From the NCBI GenBank assembly GCA_017415555.1, contig JAFQGF010000003.1:1-64000 (forward strand): a stretch of DNA of 64,000 nt. The letters run 5' to 3'. The position numbers were made by a program, and so were the translations under genes. Of this stretch, positions 57,475 to 64,000 are shown in pieces. The notes below the pieces were generated by a model. It was not told where the DNA came from. It saw only the letters and a program-made list of their open reading frames with translations, and ran no database searches. The stretch's first letter is position 1; each line of letters opens with the position of its first letter. This DNA is from Akkermansia sp. (GTDB lineage: Bacteria; Verrucomicrobiota; Verrucomicrobiia; Verrucomicrobiales; Akkermansiaceae).

Positions 57475-58281
57475 TTAATAATCCCCACGCATTTTCTGGG
57501 CGCGGTTCTGACCGGGCATGACGGGATAACGCTTCTTCTGTGCCGGGGTCATGACCGGACGTGGCTTGGGTACAACTGGTTGCACAACCGGACGTGGCTT
57601 GGGTACAACAGGTCGAGCCACCGGAGCAGGGGGGACAACTGCCTGTGCAGCCGGACGCTGTACCTTTGCTGCGGGTTGCTGCTGTACTACCGTGGGCTCA
57701 GGTTTCGGCTTGGCAACAGGTTGGGAAGTCGGTTGTTGCTGTGCAACAACGGGTTTCGGCTCCGGCTTGGCTACGGCTTCCGGTGCAGGTTGTTGCTGTG
57801 CAACAACAGGGGCGGTGACGGGTTGTGGCGCAGGTTCCAGTAAACCCGCCGGTAGCGGCGGCATGACAGGATTTTGCGCAGCCTGTCGCTGAGCAGGCTT
57901 GACGGCCGGCTTTTCCACAGGTTGGGGCGCTTGTACAACACTGGCCGGAGCAGGCTGTTTCTGTGCCACAACAGGCTTTGGTGACTGAGGAACTACAGCT
58001 TCCGGTTCCGGTTGTTTCTGCGTTATAACAGGTCTGGGAGCAGGTGGCGCAGGCTCCTGCAACTCGGCAGGAAGCGGAGGCAGAATGGGCGCTTCTTCTA
58101 CCTTATTATTAACAGGTTGCGCAGCGGGTTGAACCTGTTTGATACTAGGCGATGCTTTCTTAACGATAGGCTCACGGCCATGAACATTCGGGCGCCCCCA
58201 GCCTTCCTCATCGGAGAAAATGCATGATGTCAGAGCTGCAGAAAACGCAGCCATGCCGGAAAAGAGAATTAGTTTCTTCAT
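57475..58281 (-). CDS. Pro/Gln/Val-rich repetitive lipoprotein
   Basis: A 268-residue lipoprotein (leader MKKLILFSGMAAFSAALTSC, lipobox LTSC). Almost all the rest is low complexity: repeats of the type PVVAQ(K/Q)QPAPE and, near the end, PKPRPVVQPV, with two copies of LPPLPAxLxEPAP near 65 and 140. Such Pro-rich segments often span the periplasm or cell wall as rods (TonB-like). The C-terminus (PVMPGQNRAQKMRGDY) is short and basic. No TonB domain. It may link the outer membrane lipid anchor to another envelope layer; inference only. Confidence 0.75.
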   Translation of the reverse strand: MKKLILFSGMAAFSAALTSCIFSDEEGWGRPNVHGREPIVKKASPSIKQVQPAAQPVNNKVEEAPILPPLPAELQEPAPPAPRPVITQKQPEPEAVVPQSPKPVVAQKQPAPASVVQAPQPVEKPAVKPAQRQAAQNPVMPPLPAGLLEPAPQPVTAPVVAQQQPAPEAVAKPEPKPVVAQQQPTSQPVAKPKPEPTVVQQQPAAKVQRPAAQAVVPPAPVARPVVPKPRPVVQPVVPKPRPVMTPAQKKRYPVMPGQNRAQKMRGDY

Positions 58282-58287
58282 AAAATA

Positions 58288-58743
58288 TTACATGTTAAAA
58301 AGTTGAGTAGCAAATGAAGCCATGGTGGACCAGGCATAAAATACTGTAAGTATGGCCATCAGGATAAAAGTGCGGTCTCTGGCCACGCGCTCATGCCTGT
58401 CATCCGCGCGCCCCGGGCGCAGACTTATCAGCATGATTACCGTAAATGCCAGCCAGGTAAAACCATACACGTTCTGCCATGCCGGAGAACGGAACAGAGA
58501 GGAACCGAAAAACAGCGTCAGGTAATATATGGAATGCGGCAACACGCTCAATATAGCGAACTCCGGCCTCAGCCGGCAGCCCGTATACAGACGCACCCAT
58601 ACAACGCCCCAGGTCACGATGATGAACAGAAAGACCAACAGCAGCATCAACCCGGACGTGCCCAACAGACCCGTCAGCAAGGGGCCGCAGCTCAACAGAA
58701 CGAATAAGGGTACCGCCGCGTAGATGTAATTCAGGCGCTTCAT
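58288..58743 (-). CDS. hypothetical small membrane protein
   Basis: A 151-residue protein with four hydrophobic segments, near residues 7-22, 29-52, 66-80 and 87-108, and a fifth near 128-145. Loops are short with a basic one (RPGRADDRHERVARDR), so an inner-membrane location is expected. No motif. It starts five bases after OsmC and ends seven before the lipoprotein gene. Not recognised. Confidence 0.7.
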   Translation of the reverse strand: MKRLNYIYAAVPLFVLLSCGPLLTGLLGTSGLMLLLVFLFIIVTWGVVWVRLYTGCRLRPEFAILSVLPHSIYYLTLFFGSSLFRSPAWQNVYGFTWLAFTVIMLISLRPGRADDRHERVARDRTFILMAILTVFYAWSTMASFATQLFNM

Positions 58744-58747
58744 GGGC

Positions 58748-59155
58748 TCAGCCTATCCAATTCCAGGTAATCGGTACCTCAATCTCAGGATGAAGGCTCA
58801 GCATGGCAGGACTACCAAGCACACACTCATTCAGAGCAGCTTTGTGCGGATTCTCCTCAGGCAGCGTCACGTTTATCGTTGTCTCAATCCTGGCAATGCG
58901 GCGGGGATTGGCGCTCATTATTTTTCCAACCTCTATCGTTGTACCACGTAAATCCAGATTCTCTTTCTCCGCATAAATACCCATGATGGTTGCCATACAA
59001 GCGGCCATGGCAGAACACATCAAATCCGTAGGTGAGAATGATTCGCCTTTGCCATGATTATCCACGGGCGCATCTGTGCTGACGCTGGCACCACTCGGCC
59101 CATGCTCCAGCTCACAATGCAGACCACCGTTATATGTCATTTTACACTTTACCAT
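58748..59155 (-). CDS. OsmC/Ohr family protein
   Basis: A 135-residue OsmC-like protein. The active-site Cys appears in SPTDLMCSAMAACMATIMG, preceded by NHGKGESFSPTDL. The first family Cys position is held in the N-terminal GGLHCELEHG. OsmC proteins reduce organic peroxides with lipoyl or thiol partners, though some of this shape have other roles. Close to the YhfA-like subgroup by length. First gene of a four-gene operon that ends with tlyA; its promoter is leaderless. Confidence 0.88.
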   Translation of the reverse strand: MVKCKMTYNGGLHCELEHGPSGASVSTDAPVDNHGKGESFSPTDLMCSAMAACMATIMGIYAEKENLDLRGTTIEVGKIMSANPRRIARIETTINVTLPEENPHKAALNECVLGSPAMLSLHPEIEVPITWNWIG

Positions 59156-59161
59156 GCCAAC

Positions 59162-59190
59162 ATTCTACACGGGGCAGTCTCTGCCGTCAA
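59162..59190 (-). promoter_or_regulatory. promoter of the osmC-tlyA operon, leaderless arrangement
   Basis: Minus strand: TTGACG (59190-59185), 17 bases, TAGAAT (59167-59162), six bases to the ATG at 59155. Confidence 0.7.
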
Positions 59191-59329
59191 GGTAGAAAAA
59201 ATGTCTGCATCCGAATTTCTCGCTCCATATCACGACAAAAGACAGAAATTTACAACTTCGCATAATACGTGTAATGCATAATTATATTTACGTATCATGA
59301 CAGCGAGAACGGGATAACGTACTTTCAAC

Positions 59330-59357
59330 TTGAAAAGCTGAGAAAAGCTGGTAGTAT
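59330..59357 (+). promoter_or_regulatory. promoter of the Gld-type ABC operon
   Basis: TTGAAA (59330-59335), 16 bases, TAGTAT (59352-59357), eleven bases to the ATG at 59369. Confidence 0.5.
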
Positions 59358-59368
59358 AGAGGACGCGT

Positions 59369-60307
59369 ATGAGCATGGTGATTGCAGAGCATTTACACAA
59401 AACGTTCGGTCGCTTCACGGCTGTGAAGGATGCGACGTTTACGATAGACAAAGGAGAGATTGTGGGATTTCTCGGACCGAACGGAGCCGGAAAAACGACC
59501 ACGATGAAAATGCTTACGGGCTATTTACCGCCCACAGCCGGTTCTGCGAGCATAGCCGGATACGACATACTGGATAATCCGCTGGAAGCCCGACGACACC
59601 TAGGCTATATGCCGGAAAATGTGCCGCTCTACGATGACATGCGCGTGTACGAGTATCTGGACTACCGTGCCCGACTCAAAGGGATATGCGGCAAGTCAGT
59701 ACGCACTCAGATAGGAGAAGTCATTGACAAATGCGGGCTGGAGCCAAAGCGCAAGAATCTTATCAACACCCTTTCCAAGGGCTATCGGCAGCGTGTAGGC
59801 CTGGCAGATGCCCTGCTGGGCAACCCGGATTTGCTGATACTGGACGAGCCAACTAATGGTCTTGACCCCAATCAGATACGCCAGATACGCGAACTGATAC
59901 GCGCCCTATCCGAGAATCACACCGTCATACTTTCCACACACATTCTGCACGAGGTGGAAATGATTTGCAACAAAGTTATCATTATTGACCAAGGCGAAAT
60001 CAAAGCCGCTGACACCCCGGCAAATCTTACGCGCAACCTGCGTGCCGCCGGGCGCGTAACGATTGAGTATAAGGGAGATTTGAATACAATCGTTTCCGAA
60101 CTGGAAGCATTTGAACCCGTCAAGAAAGTCATTGTGGAAGATAGCAGTGATGGCTGGAACCGCCTGATGGTGCGCGCCGAACCCGGCACCGACACTCGTG
60201 AGAAAGCTGCGGCCATTATCACGGCTCACGGCTTCCCCATCCGCCACATATACCGCCATATACCGAGTCTCGAAGACGTGTTTGTGGAAATGACACGCCG
60301 AGATTAA
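59369..60307 (+). CDS. ABC transporter ATP-binding protein, GldA-like
   Basis: 312-residue ATPase of an ABC-2-type exporter. Walker A GPNGAGKTT, Q-loop MPENVPLYDDM, signature LSKGYRQRVGLADALLG, Walker B LLILDEPTNGLDPNQ and H-loop STHILHEVEM are all present. A C-terminal extension of about 90 residues is typical of GldA/NatA-like proteins. In Bacteroidetes GldA, GldF and GldG belong to gliding motility; in other phyla the same set occurs without gliding. Followed by the permease gene after 28 bases. Confidence 0.9.
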   Translation: MSMVIAEHLHKTFGRFTAVKDATFTIDKGEIVGFLGPNGAGKTTTMKMLTGYLPPTAGSASIAGYDILDNPLEARRHLGYMPENVPLYDDMRVYEYLDYRARLKGICGKSVRTQIGEVIDKCGLEPKRKNLINTLSKGYRQRVGLADALLGNPDLLILDEPTNGLDPNQIRQIRELIRALSENHTVILSTHILHEVEMICNKVIIIDQGEIKAADTPANLTRNLRAAGRVTIEYKGDLNTIVSELEAFEPVKKVIVEDSSDGWNRLMVRAEPGTDTREKAAAIITAHGFPIRHIYRHIPSLEDVFVEMTRRD

Positions 60308-60335
60308 CACCAGCCCCCTTCCCGATTTTACGATA

Positions 60336-61157
60336 ATGGATAACGATACCAATACCATTTCCCGCACCACCAGTAGCCTCTCTACACTCTGGACAATTTA
60401 CCGCAAAGAACTCAAGGGTTATCTCGGCGTTCCCTTCGGCTGGGTAATTCTTGGTTGCACCATGGCACTGCAGGGCTTCATTCTGCAGGCTGTCCTACAG
60501 GTCATGACCCACGCCACGGGCAATGGCGTCATGTACCACATGCTGGACAACATGAACTTCTGGTTCTACTTCATCTTTATCTTCCCGCTCATTACCATGC
60601 GCTGTTTTGCGGAGGAAGAACGACAGGGTACGCTTGAGGGACTTCTTACAGCCCCGGTCACAACAACTCAGATTGTGCTGGGCAAGTATTTTGCTGCCTA
60701 CACCTTCTACCTGCTCCTCTGGCTGCCCATGCTGCTGTATCCCACAGTAAGCCGCATTGGAAATTGGTACACAGAGATGCGCTATGGTATTCAGCCGGAG
60801 GGTATCATCACCTACATGCTGGCAGACTGGGTTGGTCCGTACCTGATACTTGCGCTCTGTGGGGCTTTCTTCATAGCTCTTGGGCTGCTCTGCTCGGCTA
60901 TGTCCCGCAGCCAGATTATTGCAGCCATATTGAGCACCTGCCTCATGATTATGTACTACTTCATGGGCAGAGTAACAGAGCTGTGGGGAGAGTTTCCCGC
61001 GGCTCCGATATTCCATTATCTCTCCTGCACGGAGCAGATTCGTTCCTTTGCAAGCGGCGTGATTGACACCCGCCCAATTGTTCTCTACATATCCATGGCC
61101 ATATTCACGCTTGCGCTCACCAAGCGCGTTGTGGATTATCGTCGCTGGACCCGCTGA
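60336..61157 (+). CDS. ABC-2 permease, GldF-like
   Basis: 273-residue membrane subunit with about six helices: near residues 27-50, 68-92, 115-140, 165-190, 198-215 and 240-260. IYRKELKGYLGVPFGWVILGC at the start and MRCFAEEERQGTLEGLLTAPVTTTQIVLGKYFAAYTF are hallmarks of the GldF/NosY group. Forms a transporter with the preceding ATPase. The substrate is unknown. Confidence 0.9.
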   Translation: MDNDTNTISRTTSSLSTLWTIYRKELKGYLGVPFGWVILGCTMALQGFILQAVLQVMTHATGNGVMYHMLDNMNFWFYFIFIFPLITMRCFAEEERQGTLEGLLTAPVTTTQIVLGKYFAAYTFYLLLWLPMLLYPTVSRIGNWYTEMRYGIQPEGIITYMLADWVGPYLILALCGAFFIALGLLCSAMSRSQIIAAILSTCLMIMYYFMGRVTELWGEFPAAPIFHYLSCTEQIRSFASGVIDTRPIVLYISMAIFTLALTKRVVDYRRWTR

Positions 61158-61187
61158 ACCTGAACACCCATCATCTTCCGAAACAAC

Positions 61188-62711
61188 ATGAGAAAGAAAA
61201 ACTTTACGGGGCATCCGGATGCCCGCCGCCCCAAGGGGAATCCCCTGGCCTGGATAAACCTGCTGTTGCTCTCCATCATCGTGCTGGCCTGTAACTATAT
61301 AGGCTGCAGGGAATATGCCCGCACTGACCTCTCCGAACAGGAAAGCTACTCCATCTCCGAGCGCACACTCAACGTGCTGAGCAGCGATCGCATCCGCAAA
61401 CGCGAAACACCCATTCACATCATCTTCGCATTCCAGCGCACCGCGACTGGCTACGCCCGCATGTATTCCCTGCTGGAGGAATATGTGCGCCACGGTAATG
61501 GGAAGATTGTCGTAGAGTGTTTCGACCCGCTGAGAGACCCCAACCGCGCCCGACAGATTTCCCAGATTTACGGCGTTGATTTTGATCAGAACCTTTGTGT
61601 GGTAGACGCCCGAGCAGACAACACAAAGCCGCTGCGCGCCTTCGAGGAAAATCGCAGCGAACGCAAGCATGTGCGTATACGCCCCGGTGCATCCTTCATG
61701 AAGTATGAAGTGCTGCCGGATGAGAGCAAGCGCATCGTGGCACTCATGATGGACGAGGTGCTCTGCTCGGCCATCACAGAAGCAGTGGAAGGCGAGATGC
61801 GCCGCATGTGTGTTGTTGAAGGCAAAGGCGGAGTCTCCCGCGATGACCAGACACTACTGGAAACACTGGGACTTATCACCGGCTCTCTCAATATTCAGCT
61901 TTCCTGGGTTAATCTGAGCGAGGTGGAAATGCTGCCGGAAAACACAGAAGGCCTTATCATCATTTCACCTCAGACCGATTTTACTGAGGGTGAAATGCGT
62001 GTGGTACGCGAATTCTGGGAGCGCGAGGGACGCAACGCCATCTATGTGGCGCTCGACCCCACCAACACCAATCTCCCCATGCTCTACCGCTTTCTGCGTG
62101 AGCAGGGAATTCGCCCCAATGCCGACCGCGTGCTGCTGCGTAATCGCAAGCGCGCATATTACGACATCTCCGCCGTCATGCCCAAGGGGCTCAACTGCAC
62201 AAAAGCTTTCTGGAACAACACCACCCAAGTGGACGGCCAGTCCATGTCGCTCACTCTGGAACATGGTGATGAAAACATGGCGGCCATCCGCAAGCTGACC
62301 ACATATCCCCTGCTCATGAGCACAAATGAGTATTATGGCGAGACCAGCCGAGACCTGGATCCCATCTTCAATCCCCAGGAAGATCTGGAAGGGCCGCTCT
62401 GCCTGCAAGCAGCCGTCACCCGTGGTAGCAACAATTCCCCCAACAATCTCTCCACCCTCATTGTGACCGGTAATATCGATATGCTCACCAGGGAAAATGC
62501 TCGCAAGGAACAAACCGATTATCTGCGTTCCATTTGGGCCTGGATGGTTCACCGCCCGGAATATGCCGGCAAGAGTGCCAATCAGGATCTCACGCTCAAG
62601 ATTGACCTGAACCGTCATACCCGCAGCGCTGTGGAGCACATTACCCTCATTATCATGCCGGTGCTCACTCTGCTGATAGCCCTGGGCATCTGGAACGCCC
62701 GCCGCCACTGA
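61188..62711 (+). CDS. GldG-like ABC transporter auxiliary protein
   Basis: A 507-residue protein with one N-terminal helix (INLLLLSIIVLACNYIGC), a large periplasmic part and a C-terminal helix (HITLIIMPVLTLLIALGIW). The soluble part has the GldG/IFT52-like pattern: DLSEQESYSISERTLNVLSS, PIHIIFAFQRTATGYARMYSLLEEYVRHGNGKIVVECFDPLRDP, and EGLIIISPQTDFTEGEMRVVREFWEREGRNAIYVALDP. It lies 30 bases after the permease and is surely part of the same complex. Likely senses or gates the substrate in the periplasm. Confidence 0.87.
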   Translation: MRKKNFTGHPDARRPKGNPLAWINLLLLSIIVLACNYIGCREYARTDLSEQESYSISERTLNVLSSDRIRKRETPIHIIFAFQRTATGYARMYSLLEEYVRHGNGKIVVECFDPLRDPNRARQISQIYGVDFDQNLCVVDARADNTKPLRAFEENRSERKHVRIRPGASFMKYEVLPDESKRIVALMMDEVLCSAITEAVEGEMRRMCVVEGKGGVSRDDQTLLETLGLITGSLNIQLSWVNLSEVEMLPENTEGLIIISPQTDFTEGEMRVVREFWEREGRNAIYVALDPTNTNLPMLYRFLREQGIRPNADRVLLRNRKRAYYDISAVMPKGLNCTKAFWNNTTQVDGQSMSLTLEHGDENMAAIRKLTTYPLLMSTNEYYGETSRDLDPIFNPQEDLEGPLCLQAAVTRGSNNSPNNLSTLIVTGNIDMLTRENARKEQTDYLRSIWAWMVHRPEYAGKSANQDLTLKIDLNRHTRSAVEHITLIIMPVLTLLIALGIWNARRH

Positions 62712-62731
62712 TCCCCTGCACCGCCACACCC

Positions 62732-64000
62732 ATGCGCAGAATCCTCTCATCCATTCTCCTGTCTCTCGCCGCCATTCTGAGCGTGACGGCAGCAGTGTTC
62801 CTGACAATAGACGGGAACCTGGCACGCCTGACCGGCTGGTACAGCTTTAAGCAGGGAATGCCGCTTTTCACAGCAGAAAACACAGACCGCATACCCGATG
62901 TCTCCTGGATGCGTTTGCGCGACCTGCACGACAGTATCAGCTGCGTCCGGGAAAAAGATGGTACCTGGTGGATTGAAAGCCCCTTCCGGGACCGCCTTAA
63001 TCCGGCGGTGGCGGATGCTATTCTTAACTTCACAGCCAGAGCTCGTGTGGTAGATACCCTGCCGTTGGACAAAACAACGCGTCCTCGCCTCCGAGAATTC
63101 GGCGTACAGTCTAACCCACACGAAATTACCCTGAAAGCACCGGTAAACGATGATCCGTCGGACCTGACTACCATTGCCCGCTACACGCTGGGCAGTGCTT
63201 CACCCTGGCTGGCAGATGCCGGAGACGGCAAAAGTGTGATTCCCACCACCTACCTTCGCACGAATTTCTATGGCAAGGACAAGCGGATACACGTTGTCAG
63301 CGGTAACATTCTCAGCATCTTCAAGGAAGGCCTGGCTTCCCTGCGCGACCCCAGACCCCTGCTCTTCGAACCGGACAAACTCCGGAAAATCGAGATTGCA
63401 GAAGAGGACTCCAAAACACAGCCACTAGTTGTGATGCGAGCCAGTGCCGAATCTGCATGGAATATATGTTCCCCCTGCCTCACGGCTGCAGATCAGGATA
63501 AGATGAATAACCTGACCGCCTCTCTGGTGAACCTCCAGGCTGTAAAGGTGGAGAACAGGAGCGACCTGGGCAGCATCCCGACCCCGCTGCGCTATACTAT
63601 CCGCCTCACCACTGAGGGGGCAACTTCCCCCATAGAGCTGAAGATATATGCCAGTTTTGCCTCGTCGGCAGATGGGCAGAGTCTCTGTTATGCCACAGTG
63701 AGCAATCGTGACGCGGTCTTTACCCTGCAAGCAGAACCCCGAGTCAGTCGCAAGGGTAGTTACTCCCGCCTTGTCAACAGTATCTGCAATCTCCCTGTAT
63801 TACCCTCCGATGTGATGGCAAAAATCAAATCCGGTGCCGGTACCGTATACACGGAGGAACTCCCCCTCAGCCTCAACGAGCTGCGTTCTCTCAAATTTAC
63901 CAACGTCGTGGATAAGGATGTGGAGCGCATTGTCCTTACAGCTCACGACAGCAAGGAATCCCTGCGCCTGCTGCTCATTCCCGGCGACATTGAGAGCGAG
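62732..64000 (+). CDS. DUF4340-type protein, cut by the window edge
   Basis: Starts at the ATG at 62732, 20 bases after the GldG-like gene, and stays open for 423 codons to the edge. An N-terminal anchor (MRRILSSILLSLAAILSVTAAVFLTID) is followed by a periplasmic part with repeated blocks such as VREKDGTWWIESPFRDRLNPAVADAIL, typical of DUF4340 proteins, which accompany GldA/F/G-like transporters in many phyla. The C-terminal end is not seen. Role with the transporter is inferred from context. Confidence 0.8.
   Translation, partial: MRRILSSILLSLAAILSVTAAVFLTIDGNLARLTGWYSFKQGMPLFTAENTDRIPDVSWMRLRDLHDSISCVREKDGTWWIESPFRDRLNPAVADAILNFTARARVVDTLPLDKTTRPRLREFGVQSNPHEITLKAPVNDDPSDLTTIARYTLGSASPWLADAGDGKSVIPTTYLRTNFYGKDKRIHVVSGNILSIFKEGLASLRDPRPLLFEPDKLRKIEIAEEDSKTQPLVVMRASAESAWNICSPCLTAADQDKMNNLTASLVNLQAVKVENRSDLGSIPTPLRYTIRLTTEGATSPIELKIYASFASSADGQSLCYATVSNRDAVFTLQAEPRVSRKGSYSRLVNSICNLPVLPSDVMAKIKSGAGTVYTEELPLSLNELRSLKFTNVVDKDVERIVLTAHDSKESLRLLLIPGDIESE

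Noticed and set aside
57475..58281. Repeats in this region considered as a CRISPR or tandem DNA array
   Set aside because: The units are of uneven length, stay in frame and encode Pro/Gln-rich protein; there are no spacers of constant size.
1..64000. Search for tRNA, rRNA, riboswitch, insertion sequence, attachment site and replication origin
   Set aside because: No T-arm-like GGTTCGAATCC context outside coding genes, no transposase, integrase or DnaA-box cluster was seen by eye.

Overview
The window is 64 kb of a dense bacterial chromosome: 58 protein-coding genes (the last runs off the right edge), short intergenic gaps, many start/stop overlaps, and no tRNA, rRNA, CRISPR array, insertion sequence or phage gene that I can see. 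The organism is most likely a Gram-negative of the Verrucomicrobiota, close to Akkermansia and its relatives. The support is an outer-membrane lipid A/Kdo gene (waaA), a beta-strand-rich surface protein with a PEP-CTERM tail ending in four arginines and a lysine, a GldA/GldF/GldG plus DUF4340 cluster, and many lineage-type secreted proteins with no recognisable family. This placement is inference from gene content, not from a marker alignment.

Layout. 0.2-7 kb: PEP-CTERM surface protein, two small membrane proteins, RNA ligase rtcB and metG. 6.8-13.8 kb, minus strand: one apparent eight-gene operon purE-pyrR-pyrB-pyrC'-ELM1-like-two GT4 glycosyltransferases-secreted protein, closed by a clear terminator. 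14-18.4 kb: a lone oligopeptide ABC ATPase, dgt, and a P1B-type metal ATPase with a small membrane-anchored, His/Cys-tailed partner. 18.5-25 kb: secreted protein, waaA, rsmD and a secreted basic-tailed protein on the minus strand; a Nudix hydrolase, trmO and a serine beta-lactamase-like hydrolase on the plus strand. 25-40 kb, minus strand: cysS-queF-queC-two related lipoproteins, then miaB-transglutaminase-like-small membrane protein, then two tiny related proteins, ruvB, an amidase and a 1,725-residue DUF4011 helicase-nuclease. 40-50.6 kb: transglutaminase-like lipoprotein, lepA, two tandem paralogous secreted proteins, a squalene/phytoene synthase, def, and two secreted proteins sharing an SHD1-like plus thioredoxin-like C-terminal unit. 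50.7-64 kb: mutL, a ROK kinase, an m5C methyltransferase, secreted proteins, aroK, tlyA, OsmC and the Gld-type ABC cluster.

The most informative signals are these. (1) At least fourteen transcription units carry a sigma70-type promoter whose -10 box ends only 6 to 11 bases before the start codon, so their mRNAs should be leaderless or nearly so; this also fixes several start codons. (2) The dihydroorotase-like protein next to pyrB has lost most metal ligands and looks like the structural PyrC' subunit of a Pseudomonas-type aspartate carbamoyltransferase. (3) The metal ATPase carries Tyr-Ser-Cys in place of the usual Cys-Pro-Cys and is paired with a small helper resembling the PacL/DUF1490/DUF6110 type. 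(4) A very large DUF4011 helicase has an N-terminal transglutaminase-like region and a C-terminal Vsr-like nuclease, a defence-type architecture placed between housekeeping genes. (5) Several families of secreted proteins occur as tandem divergent pairs.
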